A stretch of 44,446 bases of DNA from Mailhella massiliensis (lineage in GTDB: Bacteria > Desulfobacterota > Desulfovibrionia > Desulfovibrionales > Desulfovibrionaceae). This document shows positions 8,458 to 15,693 of this stretch, piece after piece (within the stretch, counting starts at the first letter, position 1; every line of letters starts with the position of its first letter). The position numbers and the translations under genes were made by a program. Location: positions 523,834 to 568,279 of the forward strand of contig NZ_LT706952.1 in assembly GCF_900155525.1 (NCBI RefSeq), in the 5' to 3' direction. The notes beneath the pieces are model-generated. The model was not told the DNA's origin, ran no database searches, and was given only the letters and a program-made list of their open reading frames with translations.

Positions 8458-8486
8458 ATATTGAAACAGAATTTCATTGTCAATTA
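8458..8486 (-). promoter_or_regulatory. Fur-like operator of the ATPase operon
   Basis: Imperfect palindrome whose right half reads TTCATTGTCAAT. Over 27 bp it matches the site at 11630-11658 at 25 positions. It lies in an AT-rich patch about 100 bp upstream of the first gene of the P-type ATPase operon. The TGA(a/c)AATGA / TTCATTnTCA pattern is that of Fur-family boxes; which family member (Fur, Zur or other) binds cannot be told. Confidence 0.7.
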
Positions 8487-8508
8487 TAATACTGCATTTT
8501 CCCCGCAC

Positions 8509-8994
8509 TCACAGCATCGGGCCTTCACTTCCCCGGCGGGCCATGCGCAGAAAACGATCGGCCAGTATGCCGGGAGCCACCAGCGTGCGGGATGCGCTGC
8601 TGGAAGAAAGGCTGCCCTCCTCCTTCATGGGTTCACTTGCGCAGGCCTCGGCCAGAAGGTTTTCAAAAGCTTCGCGCAGGGCGGCAAAGGAGGCTTCCAC
8701 CTCAGGGTAGGCGTTGTCGGCCCGCCAGGGCAGGCGCAGCGACTGCGGCCAGCTTCTGCCCCGGTGCGAAGGGGTTTCCAGATCGTAAAACGCGGCTGTT
8801 TGCGCCCCTTCCGCTCTTTCCAGTTCGCCGGGATAGCAGTATTCCCGCCACGCCTGTTCCGGTTCGGGAATGGAGGAACGCACGCGAAGGGGCGGCAGGG
8901 CCAGCGCCTTTTCATGCTCTTCCAGCGTGACGCTGTAGGTAAGCAGGGGACGGATATTGCCTCGTTGCTTGGTGATGTTCCATTCTATATGCAT
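8509..8994 (-). CDS. Hypothetical protein downstream of the MoxR/VWA pair
   Basis: 161 residues, soluble, not recognised. It starts MHIEWNITKQRGNIRP, has a mixed-charge body with several Trp and Tyr, a helical segment (ASFAALREAFENLLAEACA) and a Ser-rich linker (EEGSLSSSSASRTLVAPG) before a basic C-terminus. There are no Cys clusters, signal peptide or membrane segments. It is 105 bp downstream of the metallopeptidase/VWA gene on the same strand with a GGGAGAG ribosome-binding site, so it may be the last gene of that operon. Confidence 0.6.
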   Translation of the reverse strand: MHIEWNITKQRGNIRPLLTYSVTLEEHEKALALPPLRVRSSIPEPEQAWREYCYPGELERAEGAQTAAFYDLETPSHRGRSWPQSLRLPWRADNAYPEVEASFAALREAFENLLAEACASEPMKEEGSLSSSSASRTLVAPGILADRFLRMARRGSEGPML

Positions 8995-9099
8995 ATTCTC
9001 TCCCGAAGAGGATGATGAGTTGCCGGAGCCTCAGAATCCGGGCCATGAAAAAAATGTCTTCTCCGTACCGCACCTTCCCGCTCCTGCGAAACTCTCCGG

Positions 9100-10467
9100 T
9101 CATGCCGGAGGCTCTGCAGAAGGCATGACCACCAGCTCGCCGAAGGGCGGGAGCACCTTCGGCCTTGCCGGTACTATCCAGAGCACCGGGTACGGAGGTT
9201 CCTCGGGGAAGCGATCGCACTCCAGATCGGTGAACCACAGAAGGCAGGAAGGAACCAGCCCCCTGGTCTCCACATCTTCCGTCACGGGACGGTAATCGGT
9301 GCCGCCTCCGCCTGCGGGCACGGGGGTAAAGGGCATGTCCGCCCTGGTGTACTCGGCACGGGAGCTTACCCTTACATCGTGATACAGCACGAAAAGCGTG
9401 GTATCGAAGTCGGAAAGCAGACCGGAAAGTTCCGTGCAGAAGCGCGAAAGAAGGGGCGCATCCACGGAACCGGAGGCATCCACGGCAAGCACCACGGGCG
9501 CAAGGCGCGCCTCTCTGCGCGAGGGCAGGTACAGCCCTTCGTGCACATGCCGCCTGTCGGGCTGCGTCCAGGCATAGTCGTTGTCCGAACACTGTTCCAG
9601 AAAACGCGAAAGCATGTCGCGCCAGGAAAGCGCGGGACGGAGACGCGCCCTGATGAAACGGGTGAGGGAGGCGGGCATATCGCCCATGCGCAAAGCCTCG
9701 CGCGAGGCCTGCACCAGAACCGTGTCGGCCTCCTGCTCGGCCTTTTCCCGCGCTTCATCGCCCATGCCCTCCTTCACGAGCGGGTGATCGCGCACCTCGC
9801 CGGAAAAGGAGCCTTCCGCCTCGCGCTCGCGGCCCCCGGACTTTTTCGAGGCCGTGCCGCCCTTCTCCGCCGGGGCTCCGCGCCCCCTTTCCCCCGCACG
9901 GGGAGATGCGGAAGAGGCGCTGTTCTGCCGCCCCTTTTCGCCGCCGAGGCCCTGACTCCCCTCTGCGGCAAGAGATACCTCGTCCCCTTCCTCCGAACCG
10001 GCCTTCGCCCTGTGGGAAGGACCGTCCTGAAGGCGGGAGAGCCATTCGTAAATTTCATCCGCGCTTCTGTCCGCGTATTCCGGGCGGAAAAGCGCGCCTT
10101 CCGGCAGCGTGAATCCCGCTTCCTGAAGGATGACGTTCACCGCATAGTCGCAGGCCCGGTTCCAGAGCCGTTCGTCCCGCCCCCTGCGCCGCACATGATG
10201 ACCGAGGGCGATGTGCAGCGTTTCATGGGCCAGTGCGGAAAGCAGCACCTTTTCCGAAGCCGAAACGGCATAGACGGGATTGCAGGCCAGGGTGCGTCCG
10301 TCGGTCCAGAGGTCCGCGCACGTCTCATCGCAGCAGAGGCGCATACGCAGCGCTATGGAACCGAAAAACGGGTGTTCCAGCACCAGTGCGGAGCGGGCCT
10401 TTTCCAGAGCCTTCAGCGCACGCTTTTCCCGCTGCCCGGAAGAAAAAACATCCTTTTCCCCGTTCAC
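9100..10467 (-). CDS. DUF2201-type putative metallopeptidase with C-terminal VWA-like domain
   Basis: 455 residues. The N-terminal part has a zincin-like motif HETLH at 81-85 (LSALAHETLHIALGHH) followed by an RACDYAVNVIL segment, as in the DUF2201 N-terminal family. The middle is a low-complexity, charged linker (about 165-260). The C-terminal third is VWA-like with a MIDAS-type DASGS (PVVLAVDASGSVDAPLLSRF) and a GGGGTDYRP element. The start is set at the GTG at 10465-10467, which overlaps the TGA of the MoxR gene (GTGA); the longer upstream open frame is only the shadow of that gene. MoxR ATPases paired with VWA proteins act as chaperone or remodelling systems for metal cofactor insertion or protein complexes; the substrate here is unknown. 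Confidence 0.82.
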   Translation of the reverse strand: MNGEKDVFSSGQREKRALKALEKARSALVLEHPFFGSIALRMRLCCDETCADLWTDGRTLACNPVYAVSASEKVLLSALAHETLHIALGHHVRRRGRDERLWNRACDYAVNVILQEAGFTLPEGALFRPEYADRSADEIYEWLSRLQDGPSHRAKAGSEEGDEVSLAAEGSQGLGGEKGRQNSASSASPRAGERGRGAPAEKGGTASKKSGGREREAEGSFSGEVRDHPLVKEGMGDEAREKAEQEADTVLVQASREALRMGDMPASLTRFIRARLRPALSWRDMLSRFLEQCSDNDYAWTQPDRRHVHEGLYLPSRREARLAPVVLAVDASGSVDAPLLSRFCTELSGLLSDFDTTLFVLYHDVRVSSRAEYTRADMPFTPVPAGGGGTDYRPVTEDVETRGLVPSCLLWFTDLECDRFPEEPPYPVLWIVPARPKVLPPFGELVVMPSAEPPA

Positions 10468-11456
10468 AGCAAAACATCCGCATGGTTTTGCGCCCAGCGG
10501 GCGAAGGACGGCGTTTCCACCAGCGCAGGTTCCCGGCATACGGCCTGACGCAGGCACAGAACGCCGAATTCCACGGGCAGGCGCTCCAGGTAGACTGCGG
10601 CCTTTTCCATGCCGGCAGGGGTAAGACGCCGTGCAAGAGCTTCGCTCACGGCGTAGAGCGCCGCAGGTTCCGTGGGCACCTTCGCTTCTTGCGGCACGGC
10701 AAGCACCTCGTCCACCGAAGGCAGATCGCGCCATACGGAAAGAAAGCCCATGAATTCCGCCGCCGCACCGTCGCCCACGGCCCCGCGTATCAGGCCGTAT
10801 TCCACGGCGCTGTCGGGCCCGGCCTTCAGAATATCGGAGACAAAGGACCACGAACGCGGCGAGGCAAAGGCCCGCGAGGAAAGCTGCGGATCAAAGTCGT
10901 GCAGCAGCGCGGGACGGAAGCGCAGAAATGCCGTCACTTCCGGCCGTATGCCCGCGCGTTCGGCCCAGACCAGCCAGTCGTCCAGGCTCACGTCGAATTC
11001 CAGATGTACCATGCGGTTGGCAAGCGCGCTCGGCATACGGTGCGTGACGGCCCTGTCCTTTTCGCGGTTGCCTGCGGCCACCACCACCCAGCCTTCGGGC
11101 AGAACGTATTCGCCTATGCGCCGGTCGAGAATGAGCTGATAGCAGGCGGCCTGCACCAGGGGCGGAGCGGCGTTCAGTTCATCAAGAAAAAGTATGCCCT
11201 TCCGGGAGCTTCGCGCATCGGGCAGAAAGGAAGGCGGACACCACTCGGTTCCGCCGGCGGCCGTGATGCGGGGAATGCCCCGCAAATCCACAGGGTCGAG
11301 CAGTACGGCGCGTATGTCGCGCAGCTCATAGCCTAGAGAACGGGCCACTTCCGCCACCACCTCGCTTTTGCCCACCCCGGGAGCGCCCCAGAGGAATACG
11401 GGCCTGCGTATGGAAAGAAGCGTTTTTAAGGAAGAGACGATATGCGAAGGTTTCAT
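10464..11456 (-). CDS. MoxR-family AAA+ ATPase
   Basis: 330 residues. Walker A GAPGVGKSE is at about residue 24-32, Walker B ILFLDELNAAP at about 88-98, sensor 1 in VVAAGN, and an arginine-finger region in ALANRMVHLEF. The NAAPPLVQAACYQLILDRRIGEYVLP segment is typical of the MoxR/CoxD group. It overlaps the following VWA/metallopeptidase gene by four bases, a classic translationally coupled MoxR-VWA pair. A Fur-like palindrome lies about 175 bp upstream, so expression probably responds to iron or another metal. Confidence 0.88.
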   Translation of the reverse strand: MKPSHIVSSLKTLLSIRRPVFLWGAPGVGKSEVVAEVARSLGYELRDIRAVLLDPVDLRGIPRITAAGGTEWCPPSFLPDARSSRKGILFLDELNAAPPLVQAACYQLILDRRIGEYVLPEGWVVVAAGNREKDRAVTHRMPSALANRMVHLEFDVSLDDWLVWAERAGIRPEVTAFLRFRPALLHDFDPQLSSRAFASPRSWSFVSDILKAGPDSAVEYGLIRGAVGDGAAAEFMGFLSVWRDLPSVDEVLAVPQEAKVPTEPAALYAVSEALARRLTPAGMEKAAVYLERLPVEFGVLCLRQAVCREPALVETPSFARWAQNHADVLL

Positions 11457-11629
11457 GGTGCGGAATGGCTCCTCGATGCATGATGTTTTGCCCGAAAAAC
11501 AGTGAACATGCGCTTTCGCTCCGGGTGAGGCAGGAAAGCGCCGCGCCGTGCAGGATACGGCTTTCCGGCAGAAAAGAGGCGCGCCCCTCCCCGGCTGCGG
11601 AAATGTCGGGCGGGCGCTTTTTTGTTTCT

Positions 11630-11658
11630 ATATTGAAAATGAATTTCATTGTCAATAT
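11630..11658 (-). promoter_or_regulatory. Fur-like operator upstream of the MoxR/VWA operon
   Basis: 29-bp palindrome: the 14-base left arm ATATTGAAAATGAA and the 14-base right arm TTCATTGTCAATAT pair at 13 of 14 positions around a central T. Near-identical to the site at 8458-8486. Oriented to serve the MoxR gene on the minus strand. Confidence 0.75.
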
Positions 11659-12269
11659 CAGAACAGACCTTTTTCTCCCCCCTCCTCTTCTCCGGCGCAG
11701 GTACGGCGCACGGCAGAGAGCGTTTTCCCTTTCAAAGGGTAACATGCGAGGCGGCGGCGCCGCGCCGCCCGGCCCAAAGCGAGCGGAAAAAAATACGCTT
11801 TTTCCGTGAAACGACAGGCCGTATGGCTGGAAGGGCGAAACATTTCAAACAACACATGCTCTCAACGAAAAGCGCGCCATGCAGCCCGGCATCATCGCCT
11901 GCGCCCGGAGGCTTTGCGGCACGGAAGGAGCGCTTCCGGGAAAAGCCTTCCCCGGCGCCTTTCTGCGCAATACAAATCATGTTTCTCCCGTGCAGCGAGC
12001 CTGCGATGCTGGTCGCAGCGTCGGCTTTTCGTGCATGGAGCCGCCCCTTTTCTGCGTGGAAAAAAACCACGTCGAAGCATACGACGCCGGGAAAACGCCG
12101 GAGCGTACCCGATCGGCCGTGCCGGAAGATGTTCAATCCCGTCGAACGAAGGCGCAATGTTTTCGACTTTACAGCACATCCGTCTTTTATGATAAAAAGT
12201 CAGGGCTTCCATTTGCGGAAAACATCCGGGAAGCCGGAAACGCCTTCAGAAAAAATGCCGGAGAAAACC
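11659..12269. other. Long intergenic region, no gene recognised
   Basis: About 610 bp between the Fur-like box and the start of the flavin enzyme. Open frames here continue into or out of neighbouring genes in the wrong phase and show no domains or ribosome-binding sites. It could hold the leader and promoter of the downstream gene. I see no RNA gene or repeat. Confidence 0.5.
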
Positions 12270-14207
12270 ATGACGAGAAAATACCCGCACCTCTGCTCCC
12301 CCATACGCCTCGGCCGCGTCACCTTCCGCAACCGCATGTTCGCCGCGCCCACCGGCGCTACGGACATCACCTGGGACTGCTGCGCGGGCCCGGGCAGCCG
12401 CGCCTTCTACGAAAACAGGGCGAAGGGCGGCAGCGCCAACGTCACCGTGAGCGAGCTTGTGGTGCACCCGGAAACCGACGCCTCCCACATGCTGCATCTG
12501 GAGCTTCAGACGCCGGGTTCTCTGGCGAGCTTCACCATGATTGCCGACGCCATACGCCGCCACGGGTCCATTCCCAGCGTGGAACTTTCCCATTCCGGCC
12601 AGTACGCGGGCACCTATCTGGTGGACAAGGAGAAGAAGAACGCCCTTTCCCAGTACGGCCCGTGCGACGGCGTGCGCCCCGACGGAAGGCCGGTGAAGGC
12701 GCTCACCAGGGAGCAGATTGCCGCCATCGTGGCTTCCTACGGCGAAAAGGCCGCGCTTGCCAAACGCGCGGGCTTTGAAATGGTCATGATTCACGCCGGG
12801 CACGGCTGGCTCATCAATCAGTTCCTTTCGCCCTATTTCAACAAGCGCGGGGACGAATACGGCGGCAGCCTCGAAGGACGCGCCCGCCTGCTTCTGGAAG
12901 TGGTCGACGCCGTGCGTACCGCCGTGGGCCCGGGATTCCCCATTGAAGTGCGCATGAGCGGTTCCGAACTTTTCGAAGGCGGCTATACTCTGGAAGAAGG
13001 CATTGAAATAGCAAAGCTTCTGGACGGCAGGGTCGACCTTATCCATGTTTCTGCCGGTTCCTACCAGTTCGGCTTCTTCGACACGCATCCGCCCATGTTC
13101 TCCGACCACGGCTGCAACGTGTACCTTGCCGCCGAAATCAAGAAGCATGTTTCCACGCCCGTGGCCACGGTGGGTGCGCTCAACGATCCGGCGCAGATGG
13201 AAGAAATCATCGCCTCCGGCAAGGCCGACGTGGTGGAGATGGCCCGCGCCCTCATTGCCGACCCGGAACTGCCCGGCAAGGTCATGGAAGGACGCGACGA
13301 TGAAATCGTGCGCTGCCTGCGCTGCTTCGTGTGCATGGCCGAACGCCCCACCACGGGCACGCGCCGCTGCACGGTGAACCCGCAGATCGGCCGCGAACAG
13401 GACCTGCCTCCCCTTCCCGCCCGCCGCGCGAAAAAGGTCATCGTGGCAGGCGGCGGCTGCGGCGGCATGAAGGCCGCCATTACGGCGGCGCAGCGCGGGC
13501 ACCATGTGATTCTGTGCGAAAAGGACGGGGAGCTCGGCGGCATACTCAGGAGCGAACAGGCCATTCCCTTCAAGCGGGAAATGTATCAGCTCGGCCTCAC
13601 GCTGGCCCGTCAGATGGAAATCGAAGGCGTGGAAGTGCGCCTGAACACCCCCGTCACCGCCGAATATGTGGAGAAGGAAGGCGCGGACGCGCTCATCATC
13701 GCCACCGGTTCCGAACCCATCGTGCCGCCGCTTCCGGGCATGGACGGCAAGAACGTCATCATCGTGAACGACTACTACAAAAGAAGCGCGGAATGTGCGG
13801 ATACCGTGGTGGTTCTCGGCGGCGGCCTTGCCGGGTGCGAATGCGCCATTCACCTTGCCCAGGACGGCAAAAAGGTCACGCTTGTGGAAATGCGCCCCGA
13901 AGTTGCGCCCGACGCCAACATACGCCACCGCCCCATCCTTCTGCGCAAGCTGAAGGAACTTGTCACCGTGCACACTTCCTGCACGGGCCTTGCCGTGACG
14001 GAGGAAGGCCTTCTCGTGCGCGACGCGGAAGGCAGGGAAACGCTTCTTGCCGCGGGCACGGTGATCTGCGCCGTGGGCCAGCGTTCCCGCAACCATGACG
14101 CGCTCATCGACGCCGCGCCCTTCGTGCGCGTCATCGGCGACGCGGTACGCCCCTCCACCATCACCACCGCCGTGTATCAGGGCTACCACGCCGGACTTGA
14201 CGTGTAA
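12270..14207 (+). CDS. NADH:flavin oxidoreductase / 2,4-dienoyl-CoA reductase-like (Old Yellow Enzyme + FAD/NAD domain)
   Basis: 645 residues in the FadH/BaiCD/trimethylamine-dehydrogenase architecture. An N-terminal FMN TIM barrel (about 1-350) carries PTGATDITWD and the HAGHGWLINQFLSPYFNKRGDEYGGSLEGR signature. A [4Fe-4S] cluster site (CLRCFVCMAERPTTGTRRCTVNP) follows, then an FAD-binding GAGG-type motif (VIVAGGGCGGMKAAITAA) and a second nucleotide-binding motif (VVLGGGLAGCECAIHLA). Such enzymes reduce conjugated C=C bonds of enoates or enoyl-CoAs using NAD(P)H. The start at 12270 has GGAG upstream and begins the domain correctly; the open frame extends much further upstream without coding character. 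A single-gene unit with its own terminator. The substrate is unknown; gut relatives act on bile acids or dienoyl-CoAs. Confidence 0.88.
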   Translation: MTRKYPHLCSPIRLGRVTFRNRMFAAPTGATDITWDCCAGPGSRAFYENRAKGGSANVTVSELVVHPETDASHMLHLELQTPGSLASFTMIADAIRRHGSIPSVELSHSGQYAGTYLVDKEKKNALSQYGPCDGVRPDGRPVKALTREQIAAIVASYGEKAALAKRAGFEMVMIHAGHGWLINQFLSPYFNKRGDEYGGSLEGRARLLLEVVDAVRTAVGPGFPIEVRMSGSELFEGGYTLEEGIEIAKLLDGRVDLIHVSAGSYQFGFFDTHPPMFSDHGCNVYLAAEIKKHVSTPVATVGALNDPAQMEEIIASGKADVVEMARALIADPELPGKVMEGRDDEIVRCLRCFVCMAERPTTGTRRCTVNPQIGREQDLPPLPARRAKKVIVAGGGCGGMKAAITAAQRGHHVILCEKDGELGGILRSEQAIPFKREMYQLGLTLARQMEIEGVEVRLNTPVTAEYVEKEGADALIIATGSEPIVPPLPGMDGKNVIIVNDYYKRSAECADTVVVLGGGLAGCECAIHLAQDGKKVTLVEMRPEVAPDANIRHRPILLRKLKELVTVHTSCTGLAVTEEGLLVRDAEGRETLLAAGTVICAVGQRSRNHDALIDAAPFVRVIGDAVRPSTITTAVYQGYHAGLDV

Positions 14208-14233
14208 CGCCCCCGCCCGCGCATCATAAGAGC

Positions 14234-14266
14234 AAAAAAGGCCGCCCTAAAGCGGCCTTTTCTTTT
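14234..14266. terminator. Bidirectional terminator
   Basis: 10-bp stem AAAAGGCCGC/GCGGCCTTTT between the convergent flavin enzyme and SSS transporter genes. Confidence 0.85.
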
Positions 14267-14279
14267 GAGAAAACACTCT

Positions 14280-15693
14280 TCAGCGTACGGCGGGGCAGGA
14301 ATCGTGCCCCGCCCCTGCAAAGCGCCCGGCCAGCATGAGAGCCACGGAAGCAGCCATGCCCGCATAGGCGAAGGCATCCTGCCCGCAAAGCGCGCAGGCA
14401 AGGCCCTGTCTCTTATTCACATCCATATGTGTATAAAAGACCGGAGCGTTCTCGCGCGTCACCGAAACCGAGAAGAAGCGGGAGCAGGCCCCCAGATCCG
14501 GAGAGCGTCGTGGAGGGGAAGAGCGGAGAGCGGCGCACCGCGCCCCGGCGCATGAGCATGGCCGCGAACACCGGCACCGCCACGCCGCAGACATAGATGT
14601 CGTTGGCCATGAGCAGAAGGTCGAGAATGCCGTGCCCCCGGGTGGAGAGCACAAGGCCCCCTGCGCCGAAAAGCAACGTGACCGCACGGCAGAGCCTGAC
14701 GCTGCGTGCGCCGAGAAGATCGTTGCAGAGCACGGTGGACGCGGTGACGAGGCAGGAATCGGCCGAGGAAAGCACGGCGGAAAGAAGCGCCACAAGAAGG
14801 AGCATCCCCGCCCACGACGGCATGAGCGTCATGGCTGTGGAAAGCACGTCGTCCGGGGCGACGGTATCGGGCACCAGCCCCCGGCACAGCACCCCCACCG
14901 CCACGATGGCGGCGGCGGAAACGGAAAGTCCGACCACGGCGAACCAGCATCCGCGCACCGCGCTCCGGGTATCGCGTGCGCTCAGAATACGGCCGAAGAG
15001 CATGGGGCAGACAAGGTAGCTGCCGCCCATGATGAGTATGAAGGAGGAAAAACGTTCCGGCCCGAACTGCCCGTTGACGATTTCCAGCGGCAGATGCTCC
15101 AGCGGCGCGGCATCGCGCCCCAGAAGCCAGGCCAGAATGACCAGTATGCCCGCAAGAAGCAGCAGGCACTGGGGAAGATCGCTGCGAATGACGGAGGCCT
15201 GCCCGCCGAGGCAGGAATAGGCCGTGATGACCGCCGCCCCGGCAAGAAGCGCCCATTCCGGCGGCAGACCGGTGAGCGCCGCGCTCAGCTTGCCCATGGC
15301 CGTGAACTGCGCCGCAAGTATGGCCAGCCATGCGGGCATGATGATGAGGGAAACCAGCGTGCGCGCCCCCGGCCCCAGCCATGCGGCCACGATTTCCGGC
15401 ATGGTGTAGGCCCCGGTGGCGCGTACCTTTTTCGCGAGAAAAAGGGTGAGCAGCGCAAGGCCGCACGCGCCGGAACCGAGCCACCAGAAGGCGGGCGCGC
15501 CTACCTGCCATGCCAGCCCGGCCATGCCCATGGTGGCGGAACCGCCTATGCAGGAGGCGATGAGGGAAAAGCCCGTATGCCATGCGCCGGAGGAACGGCC
15601 GTTCACGAAAAAGGCGGACTCGCCCCTGGAGCGCCGGGCGTCGAGCACGCCGAGGCAAAGGAGCAGAAAGGCGTAAAGGCAGAAGATCAGCAT
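14280..15693 (-). CDS. SSS-family sodium:solute symporter in the biotin operon (interrupted by an artefact)
   Basis: The protein begins MLIFCLYAFLLLCLGVLDARRS and has about 11-12 membrane segments. The SSS sodium-site signature LLSAVLSSADSCLVTASTVLCNDLL is present. Its ATG overlaps the end of the bioDA gene by 7 bases, so it belongs to the BirA-controlled biotin operon. The SSS family includes pantothenate permease PanF and the mammalian biotin/pantothenate carrier SMVT, so a role in importing biotin or a precursor is a reasonable inference. As given, the frame runs into a stop at 14413 within an inserted 121-bp adapter segment (14406-14526). Removing that segment joins ...MLMRRGAVRRS directly to GLACALCGQDAFAYAGMAAS..., a further hydrophobic segment, giving an unbroken 430-residue protein ending at 14280. 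Confidence 0.82.
14406..14526. other. Sequencing-library artefact: two adapters flanking a stray insert
   Basis: 14406-14443 matches the 38-base double mosaic-end (Nextera junction) sequence at 33 of 38 positions. 14494-14526 matches the Illumina TruSeq universal adapter complement at 27 of 33 positions. Between them, 14445-14493 matches 7401-7449 of the P-type ATPase gene at 44 of 49 positions. Translations show the familiar adapter peptides in slightly altered form (LFPSTTLSGS, CYTHLDVYKRQ-like YTHMDVNKRQ, SLIHIHMCIKDR). The block starts and ends so that its removal restores the transporter frame. It is not biology. Confidence 0.93.

Noticed and set aside
5695-9015. A 1106-codon open frame on the plus strand
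   Set aside because: It is antisense to the P-type ATPase operon, is His/Gly/Arg-rich without domains, and arises from GC-rich codon bias. The same applies to long antisense frames at 760-2028, 2032-3825, 12246-14189, 15696-17831, 22943-25060 and 28688-30517.
10465-10851. N-terminal 128-codon extension of the VWA/metallopeptidase
   Set aside because: It overlaps the MoxR gene in another frame and has no domain; the GTG overlapping the MoxR stop is the better start.
11649-12269. N-terminal extension of the flavin enzyme (207 codons)
   Set aside because: No coding character, and the enzyme's FMN domain begins right after the ATG at 12270, which has a ribosome-binding site.
14406-14443. Near-palindromic 38-bp element that could be read as an operator, attenuator or IS end
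   Set aside because: It is a degenerate double mosaic-end adapter; the second adapter and the displaced ATPase fragment beside it settle the matter.
14413-14555. Short open frames encoding peptides such as SLIHIHMCIKDR and YTHMDVNKRQ
   Set aside because: These are well-known translation products of sequencing adapters, not genes.
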